Source: Noviherbaspirillum cavernae (lineage in GTDB: Bacteria > Pseudomonadota > Gammaproteobacteria > Burkholderiales > Burkholderiaceae_D). Taken from it: 64,000 nucleotides of DNA. The notes under the pieces were generated by a model. That model was given only the letters and a program-made list of their open reading frames with translations, did not search any database and had not been told where the DNA came from. Made by a program: the position numbers and the translations under genes. Every line of letters begins with the position of its first letter. Positions within the stretch are counted from its first letter, which is position 1. The DNA lies in NCBI RefSeq assembly GCF_003590875.1, contig NZ_QYUN01000002.1, forward strand, positions 2,666,001 through 2,730,000, in the 5' to 3' direction. This document shows, one piece after another, positions 40,074 to 49,105 of this stretch.

Positions 40074-40091
40074 ATGTCTTATATAAGACAT
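40074..40091. promoter_or_regulatory. 18-bp perfect palindrome upstream of icd, likely operator
   Basis: ATGTCTTAT followed by ATAAGACAT in the icd / rluE intergenic region. The GTCTTATATAAGAC core has the look of a GntR/FadR-type operator; such sites are known before central-carbon genes in betaproteobacteria (recollection, not verified). Confidence 0.6.
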
Positions 40092-40263
40092 AAGATAGCG
40101 TTTCGCATTATGCACCAGTATTTTACCGTATGCCATACCTTTTACGGTAGCAACAGGCGTTTCGATACTTCAACGACGCCATCCAAAAAACAATATCATG
40201 GACACAGGCAATCATTGGCTCTCGAAGCCCTCATCCGCCGCTCATCCGTTCGAAAAGCGTAGC

Positions 40264-40821
40264 ATGTCTCTCATATTATTCAACAAGCCATACCATGTCA
40301 TGTGCCAATTCTCGCCTCATCCGACGCGGGAGACGTTGGCTGATTACCTTTCGATCCCCGATGTATATCCAGCCGGAAGATTGGATGCCGACAGTGAAGG
40401 GTTGCTGTTGTTGACGGATGACGGGAAGTTACAGCACCACATCAGCCACCCTGAGCACAAACAGTTCAAGACCTATATCGCCCAGATCGAAGGAACCCCC
40501 GACTCCTCGGCCATTCGGCGATTGCAAGGAGCACTTGACCTTGGCGATTTTGTGACACAGCCTTGCAAAGCAGTACAAATTCAGCAGCCGGAATGGCTTT
40601 GGCAACGAAATCCACCCATTCGCGAACGCACGAACAAGCCAACCAGTTGGCTGGCAATTACGCTTTCGGAAGGAAAAAACCGGCAAGTACGAAGAATGAC
40701 CGCCGCCGTCGGATTACCAACACTACGGCTTGTTCGGATTGCTATTGGACCGTTTTCCTTGGAAACCCACCCGCTTTGGCCCGGCGAATGGCAGGAAGTC
40801 TCGGCTGAGACAGTTAAGTGA
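40264..40821 (+). CDS. rluE: 23S rRNA pseudouridine synthase, RluE type
   Basis: 185 residues, without an S4 domain. FNKPYHVMCQFSP, AGRLDADSEGLLLLTDDG (catalytic D41) and SEGKNRQVRRMTAAVGLPTL mark the RluE subgroup that modifies U2457 of 23S rRNA. ATG 40264 starts at the conserved block. It is divergent from icd and monocistronic. Confidence 0.9.
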   Translation: MSLILFNKPYHVMCQFSPHPTRETLADYLSIPDVYPAGRLDADSEGLLLLTDDGKLQHHISHPEHKQFKTYIAQIEGTPDSSAIRRLQGALDLGDFVTQPCKAVQIQQPEWLWQRNPPIRERTNKPTSWLAITLSEGKNRQVRRMTAAVGLPTLRLVRIAIGPFSLETHPLWPGEWQEVSAETVK

Positions 40822-41048
40822 GAGGTACGCACATATGCTCGTATGCCGCATTGCCCATTGTGGAACAAGTTTTTCAAGTGCACACGATATGTGAATGAAA
40901 CGCTCAAGGATTCAAAATTGGGCACCGGTCAAAGCAAAATCACAGAGCCTCACAAAAAGTTGTCAACCGACAGCGTTTCCTTCCGTTATTGGCAATGATT
41001 CATCCGAATCACTGAGTTACCAATATCTTAATTCGAGGGACTATACAA

Positions 41049-41231
41049 ATGAAAAACCTGATCGCTGCTCTGGTTGCAGGCCTGTTTGCCACCTCCGTAT
41101 TTGCTCAAGCCGCTGCTCCGGCAGTCGCTCCGGCAGCCACTTCCGCAGAAGCAGCTGCGCCGAAGGCAAAGAAATCCAAGAAAGCAAAGAAAGCAAAGAA
41201 AGCTGCTGCCACACCTGCAGCCTCGAAATAA
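41049..41231 (+). CDS. Small exported Ala/Lys-rich protein
   Basis: 60 residues. A clear signal peptide (MKNLIAALVAGLFATSVFA, cleavage after AFA) leaves a mature 41-residue peptide of Ala, Pro, Thr and Lys, with a KKSKKAKKAKKAAA block. It resembles the acid-shock Asr or histone-H1-like low-complexity style; no domain is recognised. A strong terminator follows, which supports real expression. A ribosome site GAGGGAC lies about 9 bases before the ATG. Confidence 0.7.
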   Translation: MKNLIAALVAGLFATSVFAQAAAPAVAPAATSAEAAAPKAKKSKKAKKAKKAAATPAASK

Positions 41232-41249
41232 TTGCAATTCAGCTTGATA

Positions 41250-41277
41250 AAAAAGGCAGGTTCTTCCTGCCTTTTTT
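41250..41277 (+). terminator. Intrinsic terminator of the Ala/Lys-rich protein gene
   Basis: AAAAAGGCAGG pairs with CCTGCCTTTTT around a 5-nt loop (TTCTT); six T end the stem on the plus strand. Confidence 0.9.
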
Positions 41278-41459
41278 ATTTTCCGATTGCAGCTCCAATT
41301 GCATACTGTTTTGCAATGACAGCCAAACCTGCGTAGAAGTCGCCCCCCCCCGAATCCTTCCGAAGAATCACCATTGCGCTACACAAGCAGGCTGACATAT
41401 CCTTCTTCTTTATCCTGCGACTCTTCACTCACCTATCGGCAAATTCTGCCGGATACCAT

Positions 41460-41912
41460 ATGAACCCGAATGCCATTCTTCGCGCTGCGCTGTTTGCAAC
41501 GTCATTTATCTTGAGCACAGCAGCATTTTCACAGCAGCCTCCGAAATTTCCGGTAATTTCATTAACCGCAGGCATTCACGTGATCAAGGCGGAAGTTGCA
41601 GCCAAGGATACCGAAAGGCAGCAAGGACTCATGTTTCGCGAAAAACTCGGGACGAACGAGGGAATGGTGTTTCTATTCGACGCGCCGGCAGGTGTTTGCA
41701 TGTGGATGAAGAATACCCTGATCCCGCTGTCGGTTGCCTTTATCGACGAGAGCGGAAAAATCATCAATATCGAGGATATGCAGCCGCAGACAGCCGACTC
41801 CCATTGCGCGAAAAAACCTGTGCGCTACGCACTGGAAATGAATCGGGGCTGGTTCAGACAAAAAAATATCAAGCCTGGCAGCACCATAGAAGGGCTGCCG
41901 CCCGCACGCTAA
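41460..41912 (+). CDS. Exported DUF192 protein
   Basis: 150 residues. A signal peptide (residues 1-24, ends AAFSQ) is followed by a DUF192 barrel: AKDTERQQGLMFREKLGTNE, GMVFLFDAPAGVCMWMKNTL and IPLSVAFIDESGKIINIEDM are the family's marks. Function unknown. It is alone on the plus strand, 230 bp after the Ala/Lys-rich protein gene. A run of nine C lies at 41343-41351 upstream. Confidence 0.88.
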   Translation: MNPNAILRAALFATSFILSTAAFSQQPPKFPVISLTAGIHVIKAEVAAKDTERQQGLMFREKLGTNEGMVFLFDAPAGVCMWMKNTLIPLSVAFIDESGKIINIEDMQPQTADSHCAKKPVRYALEMNRGWFRQKNIKPGSTIEGLPPAR

Positions 41913-41994
41913 TCAGCGTGCGTATTATGTTGCAATGACGGCAAAGGCATGATTTACTGCCGCCCGACACTGCAAATTGCAATCAGCGAAAACG

Positions 41995-42030
41995 AAAAAA
42001 CCCGCATGAAAACATCATGCAGGTTTTTTC
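41995..42030 (-). terminator. Terminator between DUF192 and rpsT
   Basis: A near-symmetric hairpin (GCATGA ... TCATGC with flanking CC/GG) bounded by six A on one side and six T on the other, so it can act in both directions. It ends rpsT. Confidence 0.8.
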
Positions 42031-42067
42031 AAGCTTCCACACCCTCAATCGAGGGCAGGTCAAGCAA

Positions 42068-42331
42068 TCAGGCCAGCGCCTTCAAGGCAGCAGCCAAACG
42101 GCTCTTGTGGCGAGCGGCCTTATTCTTGTGAATGATTTTTTTGTCAGCAATACGGTCGATCGTCGAAACGGAGGACTGGAACACTTGCGTTGCGGCCGCC
42201 TTGTCGCCAGCTTCAAGCGCCTTGCGAACAGCCTTGATCGCAGTGCGCAGCGTTGAACGCTGGCTGGAATTGTGAGCGTTTTGCTTGACTGCTTGACGAG
42301 CACGCTTGCGTGCCTGTGCGGTATTTGCCAT
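42068..42331 (-). CDS. rpsT: 30S ribosomal protein S20
   Basis: 87 residues, highly basic, all-helical: [40 protein letters not shown] and [20 protein letters not shown] are textbook S20. It has its own sigma-70 promoter and terminator and is divergent from murJ, as in many betaproteobacteria. Confidence 0.97.
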   Translation of the reverse strand: MANTAQARKRARQAVKQNAHNSSQRSTLRTAIKAVRKALEAGDKAAATQVFQSSVSTIDRIADKKIIHKNKAARHKSRLAAALKALA

Positions 42332-42397
42332 GAATATTCCCTAAGACGAAACCGGATCGCTGGTGCGGGTCCGAGACAGAATTCTGTAAAGCTGGCG

Positions 42398-42426
42398 ATT
42401 ATAGCGGCTTTTTGAGAAACGAGCAA
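42398..42426 (-). promoter_or_regulatory. Sigma-70 promoter of rpsT
   Basis: Minus strand TTGCTC (42426-42421), 17-bp spacer, TATAAT (42403-42398). Confidence 0.7.
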
Positions 42427-42565
42427 TAAAGAAAGCCGCATGTCAACCGATTCTCTGCAACTCTGCAATCCCACATCACCCGCACCGTGAAACCAAGACT
42501 GGCGGCAGGTCCGACTATGCGTCCGCGTCCGCTTGTACTTGTTTCCCCAGCTATAATTGCTGCCC

Positions 42566-44116
42566 ATGAATCTGCATAAAACGCTAGCCACCGTCTCCGG
42601 CATGACAATGCTTTCGCGTGTGACGGGGCTGCTGCGCGAACTCTTGATTGCGCGGGCATTCGGCGCATCAGCCTTTACGGATGCATTTTTCGTTGCCTTC
42701 CGCATCCCAAACCTGCTGCGTCGATTATTTGCTGAAGGTGCTTTTGCCCAAGCCTTCGTACCCATTCTTGCGGAATACAAGAATCAGAAAGGCGATGCCG
42801 CGACCAAAGATTTGGTGGACCATGTCGCGACGATATTGATCTGGACTCTGCTGCTCACATGCATCCTCGGCATCATTGCGGCTCCTGCGATTGTTTATCT
42901 CATTGCAACAGGATTGAAATCGAATACCCTCGCCTTTGATGCGTCGGTATTGATGACGAGGATCATGTTTCCCTATATCGGGTTCATGTCGTTCGTGGCA
43001 TTGGCGGGGGGCATACTCAATACTTGGCGTGAATTCAGGATTCCTGCAATCACACCCGTATTGCTCAACCTCTCCTTCATTGGTGCATCGCTGTTTGTCG
43101 CGCCTTACATGAAACAACCTGTGTATGCACTTGCCTTTGCCGTGGTTGTCGGTGGCATTCTGCAAATTGCAATTCAGATTCCTGCCCTATCCAGAATCGG
43201 CATGCTCCCTCGCTTCAGTTTCAACCCGCGAGTAGCCCTTGGGGACGCCGGTGTGAAACGGGTATTGAAGCAAATGGTGCCCGCCACTTTCGCCGTCTCG
43301 GTCGCGCAAATCAGCCTGATCATCAATACGAATATCGCATCGCGGCTGGAAAATGGCAGCGTTTCGTGGCTGTCGTACGCAGATCGGTTGATGGAATTTC
43401 CAACAGCTCTGCTGGGCGTTGCGCTTGGCACAATCCTGTTGCCGAGTCTGGCAAAGGCGCATGCGGATGCGAATACGACAGAATATTCCGCCCTGCTCGA
43501 TTGGGGCTTGCGACTGACGTTCCTGTTGGCACTGCCATCCGCGGTCGGGCTGGCAACCTTGTCCGAACCGCTTACTGCAACGTTATTTCATTACGGAAAA
43601 TTTGATCTGCAGTCGGTCACGATGACAAGCCGCGCACTGGTTGCCTATGGAGTCGGCTTGATTGGCCTCATTCTGGTGAAGATTCTTGCCCCCGGCTTTT
43701 ATGCGAAGCAGGATATCAAGACACCCGTCAAGATAGCCATTGGCGTGCTGATTGCCACACAGTTGATGAATCTGTTGTTTGTTCCCTGGATTGCACACGC
43801 GGGCCTGGCGTTGTCGATCGGCTTGGGCGCATGCATCAACGCGATTTTCCTGTATCGGGGTTTGCAGCGGCGCGGAATCTACGTGCCTGAAAAAGGATGG
43901 GGATTGTTCTTCGTCCGACTGAGCGGTGCGTTATGCCTGCTGGCTGGCGTCGCATTGTGGGGAGCTCGTCATTTTGACTGGCTCGCATTGCAAGCGCACC
44001 CGTGGCAGCGCGTGGCCGCATTGGCCTGCGTATTGCTGGCGTGCGGCGTCACGTATTTTGGCGCATTGCTTGCAACGGGATTCCGCTTCAGGGACTTCAA
44101 GCGCACAGCGCACTGA
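42566..44116 (+). CDS. murJ: Lipid II flippase MurJ (MviN)
   Basis: 516 residues with about 14 membrane helices, MOP superfamily. LATVSGMTMLSRVTGLLREL, FRIPNLLRRLFAEGAFAQAF and SYADRLMEFPTALLGVALGT are MurJ signatures; the second includes the Arg residues needed for lipid II transport. It flips lipid II across the inner membrane for peptidoglycan synthesis. A TATAAT lies at 42552-42557, only 8 bp before the ATG, with no good -35, so a nearly leaderless transcript is possible but unsupported. Confidence 0.95.
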   Translation: MNLHKTLATVSGMTMLSRVTGLLRELLIARAFGASAFTDAFFVAFRIPNLLRRLFAEGAFAQAFVPILAEYKNQKGDAATKDLVDHVATILIWTLLLTCILGIIAAPAIVYLIATGLKSNTLAFDASVLMTRIMFPYIGFMSFVALAGGILNTWREFRIPAITPVLLNLSFIGASLFVAPYMKQPVYALAFAVVVGGILQIAIQIPALSRIGMLPRFSFNPRVALGDAGVKRVLKQMVPATFAVSVAQISLIINTNIASRLENGSVSWLSYADRLMEFPTALLGVALGTILLPSLAKAHADANTTEYSALLDWGLRLTFLLALPSAVGLATLSEPLTATLFHYGKFDLQSVTMTSRALVAYGVGLIGLILVKILAPGFYAKQDIKTPVKIAIGVLIATQLMNLLFVPWIAHAGLALSIGLGACINAIFLYRGLQRRGIYVPEKGWGLFFVRLSGALCLLAGVALWGARHFDWLALQAHPWQRVAALACVLLACGVTYFGALLATGFRFRDFKRTAH

Positions 44117-44190
44117 CCGTGCGGCACTTGTATTGATTTGCTGCCCGTTTCCTTTATTTGACGGCGTCGGGGTTATATGATGATCCTTGT

Positions 44191-45030
44191 ATGATGATCA
44201 AAGCTCTGGATTACTTTGCATCTTTGGTGCAACAGGACGATTCAATCCCCTTGTTTGAAGCGGCGCTGGCGATTGCGCAAGATGTTGATCCGCAACTCGA
44301 TCTGGCGGCGGTGCAGGCAGAAGTCGACCGGTTTGCAGCAAAGCTCGAACGTCGTTTCGCACCGGACGCATCGAACGTACAAAAGCTGCGCCTGCTTAAT
44401 CACTTTTTCTACCACGAGCTGGGTTTTGCGGGAAACATCAACAACTATTACGATCCCGACAACAGTTACCTGCATCGTGTAATCCGCACACGGCGTGGCA
44501 TCCCGATTTCGTTGGCCGTGCTGTACATGGAACTGGCGCAACAGATCGGGCTGAATGTGAAAGGTATTTCCTTCCCCGGCCACTTCCTCATGAAACTTTC
44601 CGTGCAGTCGGGCGACATTGTGCTCGATCCGTTCAACGGCATGAGCCTGTCGAAAGAGGACTTGGAAGAGCGGCTTGAGCCTTACTTCGAACAGCAAGAT
44701 TATCCCGCCCACATACCGCTCGCCTCGTATCTGCATGCGGCGCACCCGCGCGACATACTGGTACGCATGCTGCGCAACCTGAAGGCGCTGTTTGTCGAAC
44801 ACACGCGCTGGCAGCGGGTATTGGGCGTTCAACAGCGACTGGTGATCTTGCTGCCCGATGAAATAACGGAGCGCCGCGACCGCGGACTCGCGTATGCCAA
44901 TCTGGAATGCCCGCAAGCAGCGCTGCAGGATCTGGAAGCCTATCTGGCCGAACGGCCTCATGCCTCGGATGCCGAACTATTGCGTAATCGTCTGCCGGAA
45001 TTGCGAGAAGCCAGCAGACGATTGAATTAA
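44191..45030 (+). CDS. SirB1-family transglutaminase-like / TPR protein
   Basis: 279 residues. ALDYFASLVQQDDSIPLFEA opens a SirB1 N-domain; the transglutaminase-like core reads FFYHELGFAGNINNYYDPDN, RGIPISLAVLYMELAQQIGL and GISFPGHFLMKL; two TPR-like helices follow (RDRGLAYANLECPQAALQDL). The Cys of active transglutaminases is replaced (ISLAVLY), so catalysis is doubtful. It sits 74 bp downstream of murJ. Convergent with uup. Role unknown. Confidence 0.85.
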   Translation: MMIKALDYFASLVQQDDSIPLFEAALAIAQDVDPQLDLAAVQAEVDRFAAKLERRFAPDASNVQKLRLLNHFFYHELGFAGNINNYYDPDNSYLHRVIRTRRGIPISLAVLYMELAQQIGLNVKGISFPGHFLMKLSVQSGDIVLDPFNGMSLSKEDLEERLEPYFEQQDYPAHIPLASYLHAAHPRDILVRMLRNLKALFVEHTRWQRVLGVQQRLVILLPDEITERRDRGLAYANLECPQAALQDLEAYLAERPHASDAELLRNRLPELREASRRLN

Positions 45031-45052
45031 CAGTGTTAATGCGAGATCGCGA

Positions 45053-46966
45053 TCAGCCGTTTGCGCGTGCTTCAATCGCTTCCCATCGCGCGAGATTCTC
45101 CAGCAGCAATTCATCGATTTCAGCAAAGCGTTCATTCAAACGTTGCGCTTCGGCCGCATCCTTGCGATACACATCGGGATCAGCCAATCGCTTCGAAATC
45201 ATCTTCTGCTCCTGCTCGAGATCGGCGATCAAGCCCGGCAACGCTTCCAGTTCCCGCTGCTCCTTGTAGCTCAGTTTTTTCTGCTTCGGGGCCGCCGAAA
45301 CCTGCGATGCTTTTTGCGCAGGTCTTGACTCCGATTTGAGCGCAGCCTTTGCCGGCACCGGCTGGGCCGTGGCGGCACGCACGCGATCCCAATCGCTGTA
45401 ACCTCCGACATACTCACGCCACGCGCCAGCGCCCTCGGCAACGATCACTTGCGTCACGACATTATCGAGAAACATCCTGTCGTGACTGACGAGGAAGACT
45501 GTGCCGCTGTAATCCTCCAGCAACTCTTCCAGCAATTCGAGCGTATCGATATCCAGATCGTTGGTCGGCTCATCCAACACGAGGACATTGGCAGGTTTGG
45601 CAAACAGGCGGGCCAATAGCAGCCGGTTGCGCTCGCCACCCGACAACGACTTGACCGGCGAACGGGCGCGCTCCGGCGCGAACAGGAAGTCGCCGAGATA
45701 GGTCATCACATGCTTGCGCTGACCGTTGATCTCAACCCAGTCGCTGCCGGGCGAAATCGTCTCCACGAGGCTGGCTTCCTCATTCAGTTGGGTGCGCATC
45801 TGATCAAAATACGCGACCTGCAATTTCGTCCCCTGCTTGACCGTGCCGGTATCAGGGATTTCCTCGCCGAGAATCAGCTTCAACAGCGTTGTCTTGCCTG
45901 CGCCGTTGGGCCCGATCAAGCCTACCTTGTCGCCCCGCAGGATGGTCGTGCTGAAATTGCTGACAATGACCTTGTCGTCATAGTGTTTGCTGACATCGGC
46001 GAGTTCGGCGACGATCTTGCCGGAACGCTCGCCCGACGACACGTCCAGTTTCACCTGACCTTGCTGGTCACGCCGTGCATTGCGCGTGCGGCGCAGTTCT
46101 TCCAGCCGCTTGACGCGCCCCTCGTTGCGGGTGCGCCGCGCCTCCACGCCTTTGCGGATCCAGACTTCTTCTTGCGCCAGGAACTTGTCGAATTTCGCGT
46201 TCTCGATCGCTTCGATCTCAAGCTGCTCTGCCTTGCGCGCCTGGTACGTGCTGAAGTTACCGGGGAAAGACAACAAGCGCCCGCGATCCAACTCAATGAT
46301 GCGCGTGGAAACATTATCCAGAAACGAGCGGTCGTGCGTGATGAACAACACGCTCCCCTTGTAGTCGCGCAACAGACCTTCCAGCCACAGGATGGAGGTG
46401 AAATCGAGGTGATTGGTCGGCTCATCCAGCAGTAGCACATCGGGCGCGCCGACCAGCGCGCATGCCAATGCGACGCGCTTTTGCGTACCGCCCGACAGCG
46501 TGCCCATCAATGCATCCTTGTCAAGATTCAAGCGCGCCAAAGTCGTTTCCACGCGGTTCGTCAGATTCCATGCATCAGTGGCATCCAATCGCGTCTGAAT
46601 CGTATGCATGCGATCCATGATGGCATCGTCTTCATCGCCGCCCAGTTTTTCGGCCAGCTCGTTGTATTCCGACAGCAGCGCCGGTAAATCACCCAGACCG
46701 GAAGCCACGGCATCGAAGACGCGCATCTCTTCCGCAAATTGCGGTTCTTGCTCGACATAAGCGATCTTGATGCCTTGCTGCATGACCAGCAAGCCATCAT
46801 CGAGCTTCGACCTGCCTGCGATGATTTTCAACAGTGACGACTTGCCGGTGCCGTTGCGACCAATCAACCCGACGCGCTCCGCCGGTTCGAGCGAGAATTC
46901 AGTCTGATCCAGCAACGCCACGTGACCGAACGCCAGCTGGGCATTTGTAAGAGAAATAACTGCCAT
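45053..46966 (-). CDS. uup: ABC-F family ATPase Uup
   Basis: 637 residues, two ABC domains and no membrane part. Walker A GRNGTGKS and GPNGAGKT; signatures LSGGTQKRVALA and LSGGERNRLLLA; an inter-domain linker rich in Arg/Glu; a C-terminal coiled coil (about 545-637) typical of Uup. ABC-F proteins act on ribosomes; Uup also limits transposon excision and branched DNA intermediates. ATG 46966 begins at the conserved ISLTNAQLAFG. Confidence 0.94.
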   Translation of the reverse strand: MAVISLTNAQLAFGHVALLDQTEFSLEPAERVGLIGRNGTGKSSLLKIIAGRSKLDDGLLVMQQGIKIAYVEQEPQFAEEMRVFDAVASGLGDLPALLSEYNELAEKLGGDEDDAIMDRMHTIQTRLDATDAWNLTNRVETTLARLNLDKDALMGTLSGGTQKRVALACALVGAPDVLLLDEPTNHLDFTSILWLEGLLRDYKGSVLFITHDRSFLDNVSTRIIELDRGRLLSFPGNFSTYQARKAEQLEIEAIENAKFDKFLAQEEVWIRKGVEARRTRNEGRVKRLEELRRTRNARRDQQGQVKLDVSSGERSGKIVAELADVSKHYDDKVIVSNFSTTILRGDKVGLIGPNGAGKTTLLKLILGEEIPDTGTVKQGTKLQVAYFDQMRTQLNEEASLVETISPGSDWVEINGQRKHVMTYLGDFLFAPERARSPVKSLSGGERNRLLLARLFAKPANVLVLDEPTNDLDIDTLELLEELLEDYSGTVFLVSHDRMFLDNVVTQVIVAEGAGAWREYVGGYSDWDRVRAATAQPVPAKAALKSESRPAQKASQVSAAPKQKKLSYKEQRELEALPGLIADLEQEQKMISKRLADPDVYRKDAAEAQRLNERFAEIDELLLENLARWEAIEARANG

Positions 46967-47052
46967 GACAAGTAACCAAATAGCGCGCATTGCAACTGCG
47001 CGACGATAAAATGAATGAAGCCCGCATTGTACCGACAGCGTGAAATAAGCAG

Positions 47053-47081
47053 TTATTTCTTGCAATGGTCTCGGCTATAAT
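47053..47081 (+). promoter_or_regulatory. Probable promoter of tRNA-Arg
   Basis: TATAAT (47076-47081) with a weak -35 TTATTT 17 bp upstream, about 34 bp before the expected transcription start of the tRNA precursor. Confidence 0.5.
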
Positions 47082-47121
47082 CGCTCTTTCGAACTGGAAT
47101 GACTGTTTTCAGTTCCAGCGT

Positions 47122-47196
47122 CTCGCCGTAGTTCAATGGATAGAACGAGTGCCTCCTAAGCGCTAGATACAGGTTCGATTCCTGTCGGCGGGACCA
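47122..47196 (+). tRNA. tRNA-Arg (CCU)
   Basis: A 75-nt cloverleaf with encoded CCA. The anticodon stem AGTGC/GCGCT encloses loop CTCCTAA, giving anticodon CCU; T-stem ACAGG/CCTGT; acceptor stem CTCGCCG with CGGCGGG (one G-U pair). Confidence 0.95.
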
Positions 47197-47548
47197 GTCC
47201 ACCCCTCCTCACTTGCCCAGTCCGCCATTTCATCCATTGCGCGGCGCAGCGTTCTGAAAACTCCCGAATCGTCTTCGATCCAGTTTGCAAGCATCATGCC
47301 GCGTGATATGGGTTTGACGATGTCGTCGCGCCAGTCGTTCTTTCAATTTCTGCGCGAAGAAGTTGCCGTGAATAATCCATTTCGATGACAGGCTTCGTCG
47401 GCGTTATTGATGCGCAGCAGCGGATCGGGCACTCCTGCACATGCGGCACAGGACTGAATGGGAAAGGCTGAAGCGCGGTAAACGAGTGACGATACCCGGC
47501 CCGCTTCTTCCTGGAATTTTTCCTGAATCGGGCCTTGATCGCAAATTT
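47197..47548. other. Region between tRNA-Arg and maiA, possible degraded ORF
   Basis: About 350 bp with no intact gene. On the minus strand, 47297 downward reads an acidic stretch (MLANWIEDDSGVFRTLRRAM) that runs into the antisense of the tRNA, and just upstream another frame gives MDYSRQLLRAEIERTTGA; together they look like two frames of one decayed small gene. tRNA-Arg 3' ends are common integration sites, but no repeat of the tRNA end is seen nearby. Confidence 0.3.
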
Positions 47549-48205
47549 CTATTCGGCGTCGGGCTGATTTCCAGGTGCCGCACGAACGAATGCGTCAAGC
47601 ACCATGCATGCATCATTGATGCGCATGAGAGTCGGCATTCGGGACAAGTCGCAGTTGAGTCGCTGGGCATTCGCGATTTGCGGAACGAGGCAGCAGTCAG
47701 CGAGTGTGGGGGTGTCGCCAAAGCAGTATGTGCCAACGCGGGCGTCTTGCGACAGGACGGCCTCGATGGAGGCGAGACCTTGCTCGCACCAGTGCCGGTA
47801 CCACGCGTTTTTATCCTCTTCGCTGACGTTGAGGTTGTGTACCAGGTAGCGCAACACACGCAGATTGTTGAGCGGATGAATGTCGCAGGCAATGGACAAT
47901 GCAAGACTGCGCACATAGGCCCGGTCTGCGGCATTCTGCGGCAGCAATGCCGGTTCGGGATGCGTGTCTTCGAGATATTCGATGATGGCCAGCGACTGGG
48001 TCAGTGTGACTTCATCGCCAGCCGAATCGTCAACCAATGCCGGGACAAGTGCATTCGGATTGAGCTTTCGATATGCGTCCGAAAATTGTTCACCACCATT
48101 CTTCAACAGGTGAACCGGGACTGTTTCAAACGCAAGTCCCTTCAGATTCAGCGCGATGCGCACGCGATACGACGCGGAACTGCGGAAATAACTGTAGAGC
48201 TTCAT
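47549..48205 (-). CDS. maiA: Maleylacetoacetate isomerase (zeta-class GST)
   Basis: 218 residues. MKLYSYFRSSASYRVRIALN carries the SSA-S-R active-site motif of zeta GSTs; NPNALVPALVDD and QSLAIIEYLEDTHP bind glutathione; CDIHPLNNLRVLRYL is typical of the isomerase. It converts maleylacetoacetate to fumarylacetoacetate in tyrosine/homogentisate breakdown. It follows an FAH-type gene by 44 bp on the same strand. No homogentisate dioxygenase is seen here, so a gentisate-type pathway (maleylpyruvate isomerase) is an alternative. Confidence 0.88.
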   Translation of the reverse strand: MKLYSYFRSSASYRVRIALNLKGLAFETVPVHLLKNGGEQFSDAYRKLNPNALVPALVDDSAGDEVTLTQSLAIIEYLEDTHPEPALLPQNAADRAYVRSLALSIACDIHPLNNLRVLRYLVHNLNVSEEDKNAWYRHWCEQGLASIEAVLSQDARVGTYCFGDTPTLADCCLVPQIANAQRLNCDLSRMPTLMRINDACMVLDAFVRAAPGNQPDAE

Positions 48206-48249
48206 GCTGATTCCTTCATTTCTTTTGCCCTGCGTCGTGCCGATCTTCG

Positions 48250-48945
48250 TCAGACGATCTTGACGCGCAATTCACCCAGACCCGCAATGCCACCTTCGAG
48301 CAAATCGCCGGTCTTGACTGCGGCAACACCTTCGGGCGTACCCGTGAAAATCAGATCGCCTGGTTGCAGTTCATAGTATTTCGACAGATGTTCGATGGTT
48401 TCCGACACATTCCAGATGAGTTTTTCAATATCGCTTTTCTGACGTGATGCGCCATTGACGTTCAAATGAATTGCAGCGCGATCGATCTGCCCCGTTTCGG
48501 CAACAGGATGGATCGGGCCGATCGGTGCGGAGTGGTCGAACCCCTTGCCTGTACACCATGGCCGCCCCTGCTTCTTTGCTTCGCCCTGCAGATCGCGCCG
48601 CGTCATGTCGAGACCGACTGCGTAGCCCCACACGTGCTGCTGCGCATCGGATGCAGCGATGTTCTTTCCGCCCTTGCCGATCGCCACCACCAGTTCGATT
48701 TCGTGATGCAAGTCGGCGGTCATAGACGGATACGGCATTTCGCCGATCGTTCCCTGCGCGACCGGCAATGCGGCATCGGCCGGCTTCATGAAAAAGAACG
48801 GCGCTTCACGCCCTGTCGCGCCCATCTCCTTTGCATGCTCGACATAGTTGCGGCCGACGCAGTAGATGCGATGAACGGGAAAAAATTCATTGCGGCCTGC
48901 AACCGGAACAGCGGCCACGGCCTGCGGAGGGAAAGCGAATTGCAC
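48250..48945 (-). CDS. Fumarylacetoacetate hydrolase-family protein
   Basis: 231 residues. FPVHRIYCVGRNYVEHAKEM, FFMKPADAALP, DLHHEIELVVAIGKGGKNI (metal ligands E-x-E) and GDLIFTGTPEGVAAVKTGD define the FAH superfamily. The short form hydrolyses fumarylpyruvate or acylpyruvates; with the neighbouring zeta GST a maleyl/fumarylpyruvate (gentisate) pathway fits. The GTG at 48945 is chosen because AAGGAGATCACC precedes it; the frame further upstream is unconserved and overlaps the liv terminator. Confidence 0.87.
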   Translation of the reverse strand: MQFAFPPQAVAAVPVAGRNEFFPVHRIYCVGRNYVEHAKEMGATGREAPFFFMKPADAALPVAQGTIGEMPYPSMTADLHHEIELVVAIGKGGKNIAASDAQQHVWGYAVGLDMTRRDLQGEAKKQGRPWCTGKGFDHSAPIGPIHPVAETGQIDRAAIHLNVNGASRQKSDIEKLIWNVSETIEHLSKYYELQPGDLIFTGTPEGVAAVKTGDLLEGGIAGLGELRVKIV

Positions 48946-49035
48946 GGTGATCTCCTTGTACCTTGTGTATGCGTGATCGCCGATTATGCCATCGCCTGCA
49001 TGTTGACGTGATGCGACGGCAATCGGTCCGATCCC

Positions 49036-49079
49036 CGAAAAACAAAGCCGTCGTGCCTGCGAATCAGGGACGACGGCTT
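49036..49079 (-). terminator. Intrinsic terminator of the livHMGF operon
   Basis: AAGCCGTCGT (49045-49054) pairs with ACGACGGCTT (49070-49079); on the minus strand the stem runs into TTGTTTTTC. Confidence 0.8.
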
Positions 49080-49105
49080 CGGGTGAAGCGGCATGCCGGA
49101 AAGGA

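Noticed and set aside
41343..41351. Run of nine C upstream of the DUF192 gene, considered as a phase-variation tract
   Set aside because: It is about 110 bp before the start codon, outside any frame, and not placed between promoter elements.
47404..47934. Minus-strand frame of 176 codons overlapping maiA
   Set aside because: Overlaps the well-supported maiA in another frame; Pro/Arg-rich nonsense.
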